Source: CAZSNT01 sp964607765 (GTDB lineage Bacteria; Verrucomicrobiota; Lentisphaeria; Oligosphaerales; JABHEG01). From it: 6,594 nt of DNA. How positions within the stretch are numbered: the first letter of the stretch is position 1; every line of letters starts with the position of its first letter. The notes below the pieces were generated by a model. That model was given only the letters and a program-made list of their open reading frames with translations, made no database searches and had not been told where the DNA came from. The translations under genes and the position numbers were made by a program. Of this stretch, positions 1 through 6,387 are shown one piece after another. Location: the NCBI GenBank assembly GCA_964607765.1, contig CAZSNT010000297.1, positions 1 through 6,594 of the forward strand, written 5' to 3'.

Positions 1-87
1 CCTTAATCCTACCCTTAATCCGACGACAAGCACGGACGTGATCAGGGGTAAGATTGGGGGTAAGATTAAGGGTGAGATTAAGGGTGG
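1..87. repeat. Degenerate 12-bp repeats in facing inverted arrays
   Basis: A purine-rich unit close to GGGTRAGATTRR recurs every 12 bp, starting at 46, 58, 70 and (partial) 82. The opposite strand of 1-21 carries the same unit, again with 12-bp spacing. Positions 1-21 and 63-83 are therefore inverted copies, matching at 18 of 21 positions with only A/G-type differences, around a roughly 40-nt centre. The array touches the left edge and may continue beyond it. It lies just past the stop codon of the leftward channel gene, so a transcript end or spacing role is possible, but there is no classic hairpin plus U-tract. No gene is seen in 1-121; the remaining 88-121 shows nothing notable. Confidence 0.7.
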
Positions 88-121
88 AAGACGCAGCTTA
101 ACGGTTACGACCGCGCGCGTA

Positions 122-1369
122 CTATCCCGTCACCAGCCGCTGGAAGTCTGTGCCGGCGGGGCTTTGGTACACGCGCAGATCGAACTCCGGCACCACGGCG
201 AGGATATGGTCGAAGATATCCGCCTGGATCCCTTCGTAGTTCGCCCACACCTGGTCTTTACAGAACACGTAGATTTCAAGCGGCAGTCCGTGCTCGCAGG
301 GCGCCAGCTGCCGCACGAGAAACGTCATGTCCAGATTAATCATTGGATGGTTCTTCAGGTACGCCACCACATACGCGCGGAACGTGCCGATGTTCGTAAG
401 CCGCCGCCCGTTCACGCGCGACGAGTCGTCCACGCCCCGGGCCGCGTTGTATTCCGCCACGTCCTGCCGCTTCTGCGCGATATATGCGCCGATGTACTGA
501 ATCTGCGCGAACCGCTTCAGCATCTCCTCGTCACAGAGCTTGATCGTGTTCATGTCAATGGTGATCGCGCGCTTGATCCGGCGCCCCCCCGACTCTTTCA
601 TGCCGCGCCAGTTCCTGAACGACTCCGTGATCAGTGAGTAGGTCGGGATAGTAGTGATCGTCTTGTCCCAGTTCTGCACCTTCACTGTGGTCAACGCCAC
701 CTCGATCACGTCGCCGTCCGCCTCGTACTTCGGCATCTCCACCCAATCCCCGATCGCCACCATCCGGTTCGTGGTCAGCTGCACGCCGGCAACAAACCCG
801 AGGATCGCGTCTTTGAACACGAGCATGATCACTGCGGTCAACGCGCCCATGCCGCTGAAGATGAACACGGGACTCTTGTTCAGCACTGTCGAGACGACCA
901 TGACGCCTGCGAAGAAGTACAGCGCGATTTTCCCCACCTGCACCGCGCCTTTGATGTGCATTTCCCTGGCTATTTCGAGCGAGCTGTAGACCTCGAGCAG
1001 CGCATTCAAAAGCGCATCCACGGCAAGCGCACCAATCAGGATCATATAGACGAGCGCCGCCCCCGTCACAAACGCGGTCAGACGCGGCACACCTTCCAAC
1101 GCCACGGGCGTCATCAGATACACCACCGCCGCCGGCGCCACATGCGCCAGCCGGTCCAGGAACCGGTGCCGGATCAGCGCGTCGTCCCAGTTCGTCCGCG
1201 TCCGGGCCGCGACCGCCTTCATCGCCGACAAAATCGGGCGTTTCGCTGCGAAGTTCGCAATCGCCGCCAGCACCAGCACGAACACCATGCCGACCACGCG
1301 CCCCCCAACAACCGCCAACTCCGCGTTCATCCCCACGCGCGCCAACCACCCGGCGAAAAACTGCAGCAT
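122..1369 (-). CDS. ybdG: MscS-family mechanosensitive channel, YbdG (miniconductance) type
   Basis: The predicted product is an inner-membrane channel of the MscS superfamily that would open under membrane tension and release solutes on osmotic downshift. From the chosen start the protein has 415 residues, the length I recall for E. coli YbdG. About five hydrophobic segments are visible (near 19-41, 75-92, 97-122, 145-163 and a Gly/Ala-rich pore helix near 168-200). The MscS beta-domain follows, with IGDWVEMP at 206-213, then ADGDVIEV and TVKVQNWDKTITTIPTY at 228-244, and RNWRGMKESGGRRIKR at 252-267; these last blocks are characteristic of the YbdG branch rather than MscS itself. A C-terminal alpha/beta region completes it. 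The reading frame is open upstream to 1627, but that extension is Gly/His/Arg-rich and comes from hexamer repeats; a GGAGGG site 8 nt before the ATG at 1369 decides the start. The gene is divergent from the lipid cassette. Family assignment is firm; gating behaviour is inferred. Confidence 0.93.
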   Translation of the reverse strand: MLQFFAGWLARVGMNAELAVVGGRVVGMVFVLVLAAIANFAAKRPILSAMKAVAARTRTNWDDALIRHRFLDRLAHVAPAAVVYLMTPVALEGVPRLTAFVTGAALVYMILIGALAVDALLNALLEVYSSLEIAREMHIKGAVQVGKIALYFFAGVMVVSTVLNKSPVFIFSGMGALTAVIMLVFKDAILGFVAGVQLTTNRMVAIGDWVEMPKYEADGDVIEVALTTVKVQNWDKTITTIPTYSLITESFRNWRGMKESGGRRIKRAITIDMNTIKLCDEEMLKRFAQIQYIGAYIAQKRQDVAEYNAARGVDDSSRVNGRRLTNIGTFRAYVVAYLKNHPMINLDMTFLVRQLAPCEHGLPLEIYVFCKDQVWANYEGIQADIFDHILAVVPEFDLRVYQSPAGTDFQRLVTG

Positions 1370-1377
1370 CACTCGAA

Positions 1378-1383
1378 CCCTCC
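1378..1383 (-). promoter_or_regulatory. Ribosome binding site of the channel gene
   Basis: The minus strand reads GGAGGG here, 8 nt before the ATG at 1369. It is the best Shine-Dalgarno match near any in-frame start of this open frame. It separates the conserved channel from the repeat-derived upstream extension. Confidence 0.75.
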
Positions 1384-1620
1384 AATCATACATCCCGGGC
1401 CCATGCCCCTGCCCGTATCCGGCATCCGGAAGACACAGTAAGATACCGCACCCACCCCCGTTTTCCGGACAACGCACGAATCTCCCGTGCCCGTGCCCAT
1501 GCCCGACGTCCGGGAAACGCCCTGCCACGCCGCCACGCCGGCGCGTTCTCCGGGCATGCCCGGCCACGTCGCCGGGCCACGGTTCGCGTTTTGACCATAG
1601 CGCGAGCAACGATAACCCAA

Positions 1621-1650
1621 CTGTCACATTGGCTCGGCGGGTCCTATGTT
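1621..1650 (+). promoter_or_regulatory. Possible sigma70-like promoter for the lipid cassette
   Basis: CTGTCA at 1621-1626 matches TTGACA at four of six positions, and TATGTT at 1645-1650 matches TATAAT at four of six, with an 18-nt spacer. A transcript starting about 7 nt further on would have a leader of roughly 70 nt before the ATG at 1729. The match is weak and could be chance; TTGACC at 1591 with GATAAC at 1611 has better boxes but only a 14-nt spacer. Confidence 0.22.
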
Positions 1651-1728
1651 ATCCACGTTGAGAACGTAGACCCTCCTGCTCTCTGTGGCAGTAAATGCCG
1701 GCGCGTCGACACGAGGTGGGGAAGAGCC

Positions 1729-2376
1729 ATGAACCGCCGTCCTATCAAGACTCGAGACACGAGCTGGGCCGCCGCCATTGCCGGCTGGCTCGCCCGGAAG
1801 CGCATCAAGCCGAACTGGATCTCGATGGCGAGCGTTGGTTGGGCATTTCTCGCCGGGCTGGCATTCGTATCCGTGCCGCACGTGACCGGGAAGATGGCGA
1901 AGATCGCCCTGCTTGGCGCTGCCGCGGCGTGTATCCAGCTGCGTCTGCTCTGCAACCTGTTTGACGGCATGGTGGCGGTGGAGGGCGGGTTCCAGACGCC
2001 GTCGGGCGAGGTGTTCAACGACGTGCCGGACAGGATCGCCGATCCGCTGATCCTCATCGGGGCCGGATACTCCCTGGGCTGCAGTGGCTGGAGCCCTGTC
2101 CTGGGCTGGACAGCGGGACTGCTGTCCGTGCTCACGGCGTACGTCCGGGTGCTGGGCGTGGGATTGGGTGTACAGGGGCTATTCATCGGGCCGATGGCCA
2201 AGCAGCACAGGATGGCCGTCGTCACCTTGGCCGCGCTGCTGTCGATCGTGGAGATTGCGGCAGGCTTTCGGCAGCGTGTGCTTCTCGTGGCGCTGGCGGT
2301 GATTGTTGTGGGCTGCATCGCGACCGTCGGCCGTCGGCTTCGACGCATTGTGAGGGACCTGGAGAATGCTGGCTGA
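1729..2376 (+). CDS. CDP-alcohol phosphatidyltransferase-like membrane protein (variant active site)
   Basis: Enzymes of this family join CDP-diacylglycerol to a free alcohol, releasing CMP and forming a phospholipid in the membrane. The 215-residue protein shows the N-terminal PNWIS element (28-32), several hydrophobic segments and the family motif region at 76-101. The canonical motif is D-x2-DG-x2-AR-x8-G-x3-D-x3-D. Here the spacing is exact, but the residues are N76, D79, G80, A83, V84, G93, N97 and D101: the first and third Asp are Asn and the Arg is Val. From memory, E. coli YnbA also has Asn at these two Asp positions, so this may be a subfamily trait rather than decay. The start is ATG 1729, with GAGGT at 1713-1717; the frame is open back to a TTG at 1591, but that extension is unlike the family. 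The gene overlaps the next by 11 bp. Fold is confident; alcohol acceptor and activity are unknown. Confidence 0.85.
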   Translation: MNRRPIKTRDTSWAAAIAGWLARKRIKPNWISMASVGWAFLAGLAFVSVPHVTGKMAKIALLGAAAACIQLRLLCNLFDGMVAVEGGFQTPSGEVFNDVPDRIADPLILIGAGYSLGCSGWSPVLGWTAGLLSVLTAYVRVLGVGLGVQGLFIGPMAKQHRMAVVTLAALLSIVEIAAGFRQRVLLVALAVIVVGCIATVGRRLRRIVRDLENAG

Positions 2377-2974
2377 GGCGGTGGCAGCGGTCATTCGGAC
2401 GGCGGCGGGCGTAAACGCGTACTCGCTCGATCCGGACGTATCGCGGGGCGCGTGCGTGTTCTTCGCCAACCACAGCAGCCACCTCGACTTCCTCGTCATC
2501 TGGGCCGCGCTGCCGTCAGAGCAGCGTCAACGTTGCGTGCCGGTAGCCGCGAAGGACTATTGGGAGAAAACGCGGCTGCGGCGTTACCTGGCCTGTCGCG
2601 TGTTCCACGCGTTGCTGGTGGACCGCAAGCACGTGGCTGCGCACAACAGCCCACTCACGGCCATGGGTGACGTGCTGGCTCGCGGCAGGTCTCTGATCAT
2701 CTTCCCCGAGGGGACGCGGAGCGTGGACGGACAGATGGGCAAGTTCAAGTCAGGGCTGTTCCACCTGGCTCGCGCGAATCCCGAGGCACGTGTGGTTCCG
2801 GTCTGCCTGGAGAACCTGAATCGGGTTCTGCCAAAAGGGGAGTTGCTGCCCGTGCCTCTGCTGTCCTCGGTCACGTTCGGCAGGCCTCTCGCACTGGGCA
2901 AGGGCGAGACCAGGGATGCGTTTCTGTCGCGAGCATTCGCCGCTGTTCAGGAGTTGCGCAGACATGAAAACTGA
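2366..2974 (+). CDS. plsC: 1-acyl-sn-glycerol-3-phosphate acyltransferase (PlsC family)
   Basis: The predicted enzyme acylates lysophosphatidate (1-acyl-glycerol-3-phosphate) at position 2 to give phosphatidate at the inner face of the membrane. The catalytic HX4D motif is complete: NHSSHLD at 35-41, with H36 and D41. The phosphate-binding block IFPEGTRS lies at 112-119, followed by FKSGLF (127-132) and VPVCLEN (144-150), all typical of the PlsC/LPLAT family. At 202 residues it is a compact member without a strong N-terminal membrane anchor. The ATG at 2366 is preceded by GAGGGA (2352-2357) and lies inside the end of the upstream transferase gene; its own 3' end overlaps the cytidylyltransferase gene by 11 bp. 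This implies coupled translation. In context it would supply phosphatidate to the next enzyme. Acyl donor (acyl-ACP or acyl-CoA) and strict substrate cannot be read from sequence. Confidence 0.9.
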   Translation: MLAEAVAAVIRTAAGVNAYSLDPDVSRGACVFFANHSSHLDFLVIWAALPSEQRQRCVPVAAKDYWEKTRLRRYLACRVFHALLVDRKHVAAHNSPLTAMGDVLARGRSLIIFPEGTRSVDGQMGKFKSGLFHLARANPEARVVPVCLENLNRVLPKGELLPVPLLSSVTFGRPLALGKGETRDAFLSRAFAAVQELRRHEN

Positions 2975-3917
2975 CCCCGAGCTGATGTGGCTGTTCGGCG
3001 GGATTCTCGGCCTGTTGGTAATCGCGACCGTGCTGGCCAAGATCCTCAAAGCCCGACTCGGAGCGAACGACTTCACGCAGAATCTCATGGCCCGAACCAA
3101 GGCGTGGTGGATGATGTGTGCTGTGTTTGCGGTCGCCGTGCTCTCCGGCGGAGTCGGCTCGCTGGTTCTGTTCTGCGTGGTGTCGTTCCTCGCCCTGCGC
3201 GAGTTCATCACGATCGTGCCCACGGCACGCGCCGACCACCGCGCGCTGTTCTGGCTGTTCTTTATTGCCGTGCCGGTGCAGTACGTCCTGATCGGTGTTG
3301 GATGGTACGGGATGTTTGTGCTGTTCATACCGGTCTACGCGTTCCTGTTCCTTCCCGCGCGGATGGTCGCTGCCGGGGACTGCACGCGCTTCCTCGAGCG
3401 CGCCGCCAAAGTGCAGTGGGGGCTGATGACGTGCGTCTACTGCGTCAGCCACGCCCCGGCACTGCTGAAGCTCACCATTCCCGGATTCGAGGGACAGAAC
3501 GCGAAGCTGCTGCTGTTCTTCACAGTGACCGTTGAGCTCTGCGATGTCTGCCAATACGTGTGGGGCAAGTGTCTGGGCCGGCGCAAAGTGCTGCCGTCGG
3601 TCAGCCCCAACAAAACCTGGGAAGGGCTCATCGGCGGGGTGTTGAGCGCGAGCGTGATCGGGCTCGGGCTCTGGTGGGCCACACCGTTCCGTCCCGCCGG
3701 CGCCTTCTTCATGGCCTTCGGCATTGCGGTCTGGGGGTTCCTTGGCGATGTCACAATGTCTGCCATCAAACGCGACAGCAATACGAAGGACTACGGCGAA
3801 CTCATCCCGGGCCACGGCGGGATGCTCGACCGCATCGATTCGCTCTGTTTCGCCGCGCCTTTCTTCTTCCACGTCACGCGCTACTTCATGTGCGGTGCCA
3901 CGCCGGCGCCATTCTGA
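2964..3917 (+). CDS. cdsA: Phosphatidate cytidylyltransferase (CDP-diglyceride synthase, CdsA/YnbB-like)
   Basis: The predicted integral membrane enzyme makes CDP-diacylglycerol and pyrophosphate from CTP and phosphatidate, the activated precursor used by CDP-alcohol phosphatidyltransferases. The full CdsA signature is present at 266-292: SAIKRDSNTKD followed by IPGHGGMLDRID, with every conserved Lys, Asp, His, Gly and Arg position filled. SPNKTWEG at 214-221 and the preceding D194 to G205 stretch are also typical. Hydrophobic helices fill most of residues 10-260. The length of 317 residues is normal. An in-frame ATG exists at 2916, but ATG 2964 (with AGGAG at 2949-2953) gives a clean N-terminus beginning MKTDPELMWLFGG and an 11-bp overlap with plsC, mirroring the previous junction. 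As third gene of the cassette it closes a route from lysophosphatidate to CDP-diacylglycerol. Whether it is the cell's main CdsA or an accessory copy like YnbB is not shown; the context favours accessory. Confidence 0.93.
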   Translation: MKTDPELMWLFGGILGLLVIATVLAKILKARLGANDFTQNLMARTKAWWMMCAVFAVAVLSGGVGSLVLFCVVSFLALREFITIVPTARADHRALFWLFFIAVPVQYVLIGVGWYGMFVLFIPVYAFLFLPARMVAAGDCTRFLERAAKVQWGLMTCVYCVSHAPALLKLTIPGFEGQNAKLLLFFTVTVELCDVCQYVWGKCLGRRKVLPSVSPNKTWEGLIGGVLSASVIGLGLWWATPFRPAGAFFMAFGIAVWGFLGDVTMSAIKRDSNTKDYGELIPGHGGMLDRIDSLCFAAPFFFHVTRYFMCGATPAPF

Positions 3918-4001
3918 CGAGAAAGGTTGCACCCGGGGGAGCGCAGCGACCAAGAAACGCCTCCGGAGAGCATCCGGGAACGAAAGCAGGAGCACAGAGA
4001 G

Positions 4002-5921
4002 ATGCAGGTCATGTCTGATCGATTGCCACCGCATCGAGGGTCCTGTCGGCAACTGCAGGTGTGGATTTGGTTCGGACTGGCCTCGTCGCTCGCTGTCGCG
4101 GTCGAGCTGCCTGTATCGGGCCCGACCGAGATCGGTGTTTACCATCACGACACGTTCGCCGTGCTTCTCGACGGCGAGTTGGCGGTCGACGTCTACGCGT
4201 ACAACCGCGGCAAGGAATCCGTCCGATGGGCGGGCGAGGTCACGAACAAAGCGGGCAAGCTCGTGCTCACGGGCGACTGGCAGCTGTGGGTCGAGGAAGT
4301 CCGGCACGGCGAGGTACTCAGTTCAACCCGGCTCCATGCAGCGGAAAGTGCCCCGGTGCACGCGTACTCCGTCAAGCCCCAGGGCCACCGGAACTGGAAG
4401 TGGAAGGTACCGGTGCCCGAACTGATCGACCATCCCGGCCTGTTCCGGCTCCGCGTCCGACACGGTGGGAAGGAGGCCGTCGGCCGCGTCATCCGGGCTG
4501 TGACGGACCTGGCCACGCCAGCCACTGTCGAGGTCACCTGCACGCCCGAGAAAGCCGAGTGTTTCGTGGGCGAACCCATCACGGTTACGTTGCGCGTACG
4601 GAACAACGGCGACGATGTGTTCCTCTTCGAGCATGGCGGTGACTATCGCGGCGCGACCCGTCAGCTCCGCTACTGCTTCACGGCAACCGACGCAGAGGGA
4701 CACAACGCCGTGGACCCGTGCCCGAGGCAGAACTGCATGGGCGGCCTGGGCGGCCCGGTGAAGCTCGAGCCCGGCAAGGAATGGAAGAGCGATCTGCCGC
4801 TCGCCGCGTACCTGCAGTTCCCGCGCCCGGGCGTCTACACAGTGACGGCGTACCAGGCGCTGGGCTTCGGTGCTCCGACCGATGTCGCCCCGAAGGAAGC
4901 GCGAGCCTGGCTTGGGTTCACCTACGCGCACGGCGCCTCATTCGAGCTGCGCGTCCGCGAGCCGGCGCAGGACGAAACAACGCAGCTGATCCGCGCGCTG
5001 TTCGCCAATGCGGACGAGTACGAACTGCGGCGCCGCTTCTCACGTCTGCACGACTCACGTTTCCTGCGCCCGTTACTCGCTTGTCTGGAGGAAGAGAACG
5101 ACGGACAACGTGTCGAGGCACTCATACTCGGGATCGGCTCGATCCTCACGCCGAACGCAACACAGGCCCTGATCGGACTCGCAGGCAGCGCCCGGGCAAG
5201 CATGCGTGCGCCGGCCCTCGAACAACTCGCGCGCCGCATCCCGACAGCGCCGCGTCCGGGCCCGGAAGAGCCCGGCCGACCAACACAACGCCAGGACGCC
5301 GCACGGAAAAGCTGGCAAGAGGACTTCCGTCCCACGCTGCGCCCGCACCTTCTGCAGGCACTGCGGTCGGACCAAGCCGCTGCGGCAGCTGCCGCGGCCG
5401 ACTGCATTGCGCTGTTCGGCGAGCCCGGTGTCGTGCCGCTGCTCGCAGCGGCGGCAGACCGGTTCGGCGCGACCCCGGCCGACGTGGCGACGAACACGAA
5501 CGCCGTCCGCAGCCTGGCGCGCGCAGCCTATTCACTGAGTCGGTACGGGCCCACGACCGTCAGTGCGGACGCCGCGTCCAGCCCGGGTCGACTCGCGGTG
5601 TGGATCAACGCGTATCACGTGCAGACCGCGCGCCACGACGCGGCATGGGAAGCGCTGCTGCTGCACGCCATGCACCAGGACTGCCCGTGGCTGCAGCATT
5701 ACGCGATCCGCTGGCTGCCGAAGAACTTCACACGCGTCGCGGACATCCCCTGGCGCACACTGCTCGGCTCGCCGGAGCACTACGTGTGGTGGTACGCCGT
5801 ACAGGCCGCAAAACACCGCGCCCGGGCACAGGTGGCGCCCATTGCCCGGGAACTGCTCGCCAACACGACCGCCCGCTCGAAGCGCGACGACCTGCGGGCC
5901 CTCGCCAACGCCGCAGAATAG
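4002..5921 (+). CDS. Secreted Ig-like/HEAT-repeat protein of unknown function
   Basis: I do not recognise a named family. The 639-residue product begins with a basic N-terminus and a hydrophobic stretch (about 20-34, WIWFGLASSLAVAV), giving a likely signal peptide with possible cleavage after AVA (31-33). Residues about 36-168 and 175-318 look like two beta-sandwich domains; the second has the pattern FVGEPITVTLRVRNNG (188-203) and LEPGKEWKSDLPL (255-267), then PGVYTV, typical of extracellular Ig-like modules. From about 323 to the end it is alpha-helical and Ala/Leu-rich with HEAT-like helical pairs (e.g. 325-361, 365-412, 445-485), interrupted by a Pro-rich linker (412-430). Several Cys (180, 187, 225, 240, 245) in domain 2 could form disulfides. 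AGGAG at 3988-3992 supports ATG 4002 over an upstream TTG at 3927 and ATG 4011. It follows the lipid cassette after 84 bp without a visible terminator, so it may be cotranscribed. Probably an exported scaffold or binding protein. Confidence 0.85.
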   Translation: MQVMSDRLPPHRGSCRQLQVWIWFGLASSLAVAVELPVSGPTEIGVYHHDTFAVLLDGELAVDVYAYNRGKESVRWAGEVTNKAGKLVLTGDWQLWVEEVRHGEVLSSTRLHAAESAPVHAYSVKPQGHRNWKWKVPVPELIDHPGLFRLRVRHGGKEAVGRVIRAVTDLATPATVEVTCTPEKAECFVGEPITVTLRVRNNGDDVFLFEHGGDYRGATRQLRYCFTATDAEGHNAVDPCPRQNCMGGLGGPVKLEPGKEWKSDLPLAAYLQFPRPGVYTVTAYQALGFGAPTDVAPKEARAWLGFTYAHGASFELRVREPAQDETTQLIRALFANADEYELRRRFSRLHDSRFLRPLLACLEEENDGQRVEALILGIGSILTPNATQALIGLAGSARASMRAPALEQLARRIPTAPRPGPEEPGRPTQRQDAARKSWQEDFRPTLRPHLLQALRSDQAAAAAAAADCIALFGEPGVVPLLAAAADRFGATPADVATNTNAVRSLARAAYSLSRYGPTTVSADAASSPGRLAVWINAYHVQTARHDAAWEALLLHAMHQDCPWLQHYAIRWLPKNFTRVADIPWRTLLGSPEHYVWWYAVQAAKHRARAQVAPIARELLANTTARSKRDDLRALANAAE

Positions 5922-5972
5922 CATCTGCCGCACGATGTTGTGCTGGTGGGGCTGTCCCAGAAACGTCCGCCA

Positions 5973-6010
5973 AACCTGCGCTACCCATGTGGCTCCCCTT
6001 CAAGGAACAA
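5973..6010. repeat. Left inverted-repeat arm flanking the 87-bp array
   Basis: The reverse complement of this segment matches 6326-6363 at 31 of 38 aligned positions without gaps. Within the inner 26 bp (5985-6010 against 6326-6351) 22 match, and all four differences are C/T transitions. The arm begins about 50 bp past the stop codon of the HEAT protein. Read on the minus strand its core can fold as GTTCCT-TGAAG-GGGAGC using wobble pairs. Confidence 0.7.
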
Positions 6011-6031
6011 AGCATACCGACGCACAACGCC

Positions 6032-6292
6032 TTCCTGGGGTTGCACCCCAGGCTGTGATGTTTGTCCCCTTTGGGGACGGGGGTCGCTGAAGGCGACCAA
6101 CGTGTCAGCCTAGGGTAATTCCTGGGGTTGCACCCCAGGCTGTGATGTTTGTCCCCTTCGGGGACGGGGGTCGCTGAAGGCGACCAACGTGTCAGCCTAG
6201 GGTAATTCCTGGGGTTGCACCCCAGGCTGTGATGTTTGTCCCCTTTGGGGACGGGGGTCGCTGAAGGCGACCAACGTGTCAGCCTAGGGTAA
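6032..6292. repeat. Three tandem 87-bp hairpin repeats
   Basis: Units run 6032-6118, 6119-6205 and 6206-6292 and are identical except for one base (T at 6072 and 6246, C at 6159), which falls in a hairpin loop. Each unit can fold three hairpins. In unit 1 these are CCTGGGGT-TGC-ACCCCAGG (6034-6052), GTCCCC-TTT-GGGGAC (6064-6078) and GGTCGC-TGAAG-GCGACC (6082-6098). A further half-palindrome, CCTAGGGT, closes each unit. Because 87 is a multiple of three, long frames run through the array, notably on the minus strand; these are repeat translations without support as genes. I recall similar GC-rich intergenic repeats in PVC-type genomes but cannot confirm this here. Confidence 0.95.
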
Positions 6293-6301
6293 CACCCTAG
6301 G
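6283..6301. repeat. Terminal variant hairpin of the 87-bp array
   Basis: CCTAGGGT (6283-6290), AAC loop, ACCCTAGG (6294-6301) forms an 8-bp stem with a 3-nt loop. It has the same architecture as the hairpin that opens each unit, with an A-T pair replacing a G-C pair at the fourth position. In the first two units the CCTAGGGT half has no such partner directly after it; only the last unit completes the hairpin, so this marks the natural right end of the array. There is no U-tract, so it is not a standard intrinsic terminator. Confidence 0.8.
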
Positions 6302-6325
6302 AACCAGAGCAATACAGAACAGCCA

Positions 6326-6363
6326 TTGCTCCCTGAAGGGGAGCTACACGGTTAGCGCTTGTT
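6326..6363. repeat. Right inverted-repeat arm flanking the 87-bp array
   Basis: This arm is the partner of 5973-6010 in inverted orientation. Its core also folds on itself as GCTCCC-TGAAG-GGGAGC (6328-6344), a perfect 6-bp stem with the same TGAAG loop found in the third hairpin of every 87-bp unit. Position 6302-6325, between array and arm, shows nothing notable. Confidence 0.7.
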
Positions 6364-6387
6364 GAGCAGATCGAGGACGCGGAGGCC

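Larger units (their letters stand above)
1370..1728. other. Divergent intergenic region with paired hexamer-repeat blocks
   Basis: This 359-bp stretch separates the leftward channel from the rightward lipid genes and must contain both promoters. I see no convincing gene in it. Two direct-repeat blocks, 1400-1422 and 1490-1513, each consist of three CCCNTG-like hexamers ending in TCCGG (CCCATG, CCCCTG, CCCGTA then TCCGG; CCCGTG, CCCATG, CCCGACG then TCCGG), about 90 bp apart. The first ends in a small palindrome, TCCGG-CAT-CCGGA (1418-1430). A perfect 14-bp palindrome, CCGGGCATGCCCGG, lies at 1550-1563. Open frames crossing this region on both strands translate the repeats and look spurious. 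The blocks could be regulator sites or neutral GC-rich repeats; the sequence does not decide. Confidence 0.6.

Noticed and set aside
1370..1627. 86-residue N-terminal extension of the channel protein
   Set aside because: It translates hexamer repeats (VGHGHGHG-like), is unlike the family, and lacks a good ribosome binding site, whereas ATG 1369 has GGAGGG at 8 nt and gives the family length.
1591..1728. 46-residue N-terminal extension of the phosphatidyltransferase from a TTG start
   Set aside because: It has no conserved features, and ATG 1729 has a good ribosome binding site and puts the PNWIS element at the usual distance from the N-terminus.
2871..4307. 478-residue open frame on the minus strand across the cytidylyltransferase gene
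   Set aside because: It lies antisense to a gene with a complete CdsA signature. Its product is rich in Arg, His, Glu and Pro, with no recognisable motif. This is the usual antisense shadow in GC-rich DNA.
4718..6058. 446-residue plus-strand frame overlapping the HEAT protein and running into the repeat
   Set aside because: It is the +1/+2 shadow of the 4002-5921 gene, Arg/Pro/Ala-rich, and it ends inside the first 87-bp unit.
6032..6292. 87-bp array as a CRISPR array
   Set aside because: The whole unit is conserved with no variable spacers, and the units are adjacent tandem copies.
6034..6301. The array hairpins as intrinsic terminators
   Set aside because: None of the stems is followed by a U-tract on either strand. 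They may affect transcription, but they do not fit the standard terminator form.
5728..6312. 194-residue minus-strand frame made largely of a 29-residue repeat
   Set aside because: It exists because the 87-bp unit is a multiple of three. The hairpins explain the sequence better than a peptide does, and the rest is antisense to the HEAT protein. The single unit difference does not look like codon-level selection.
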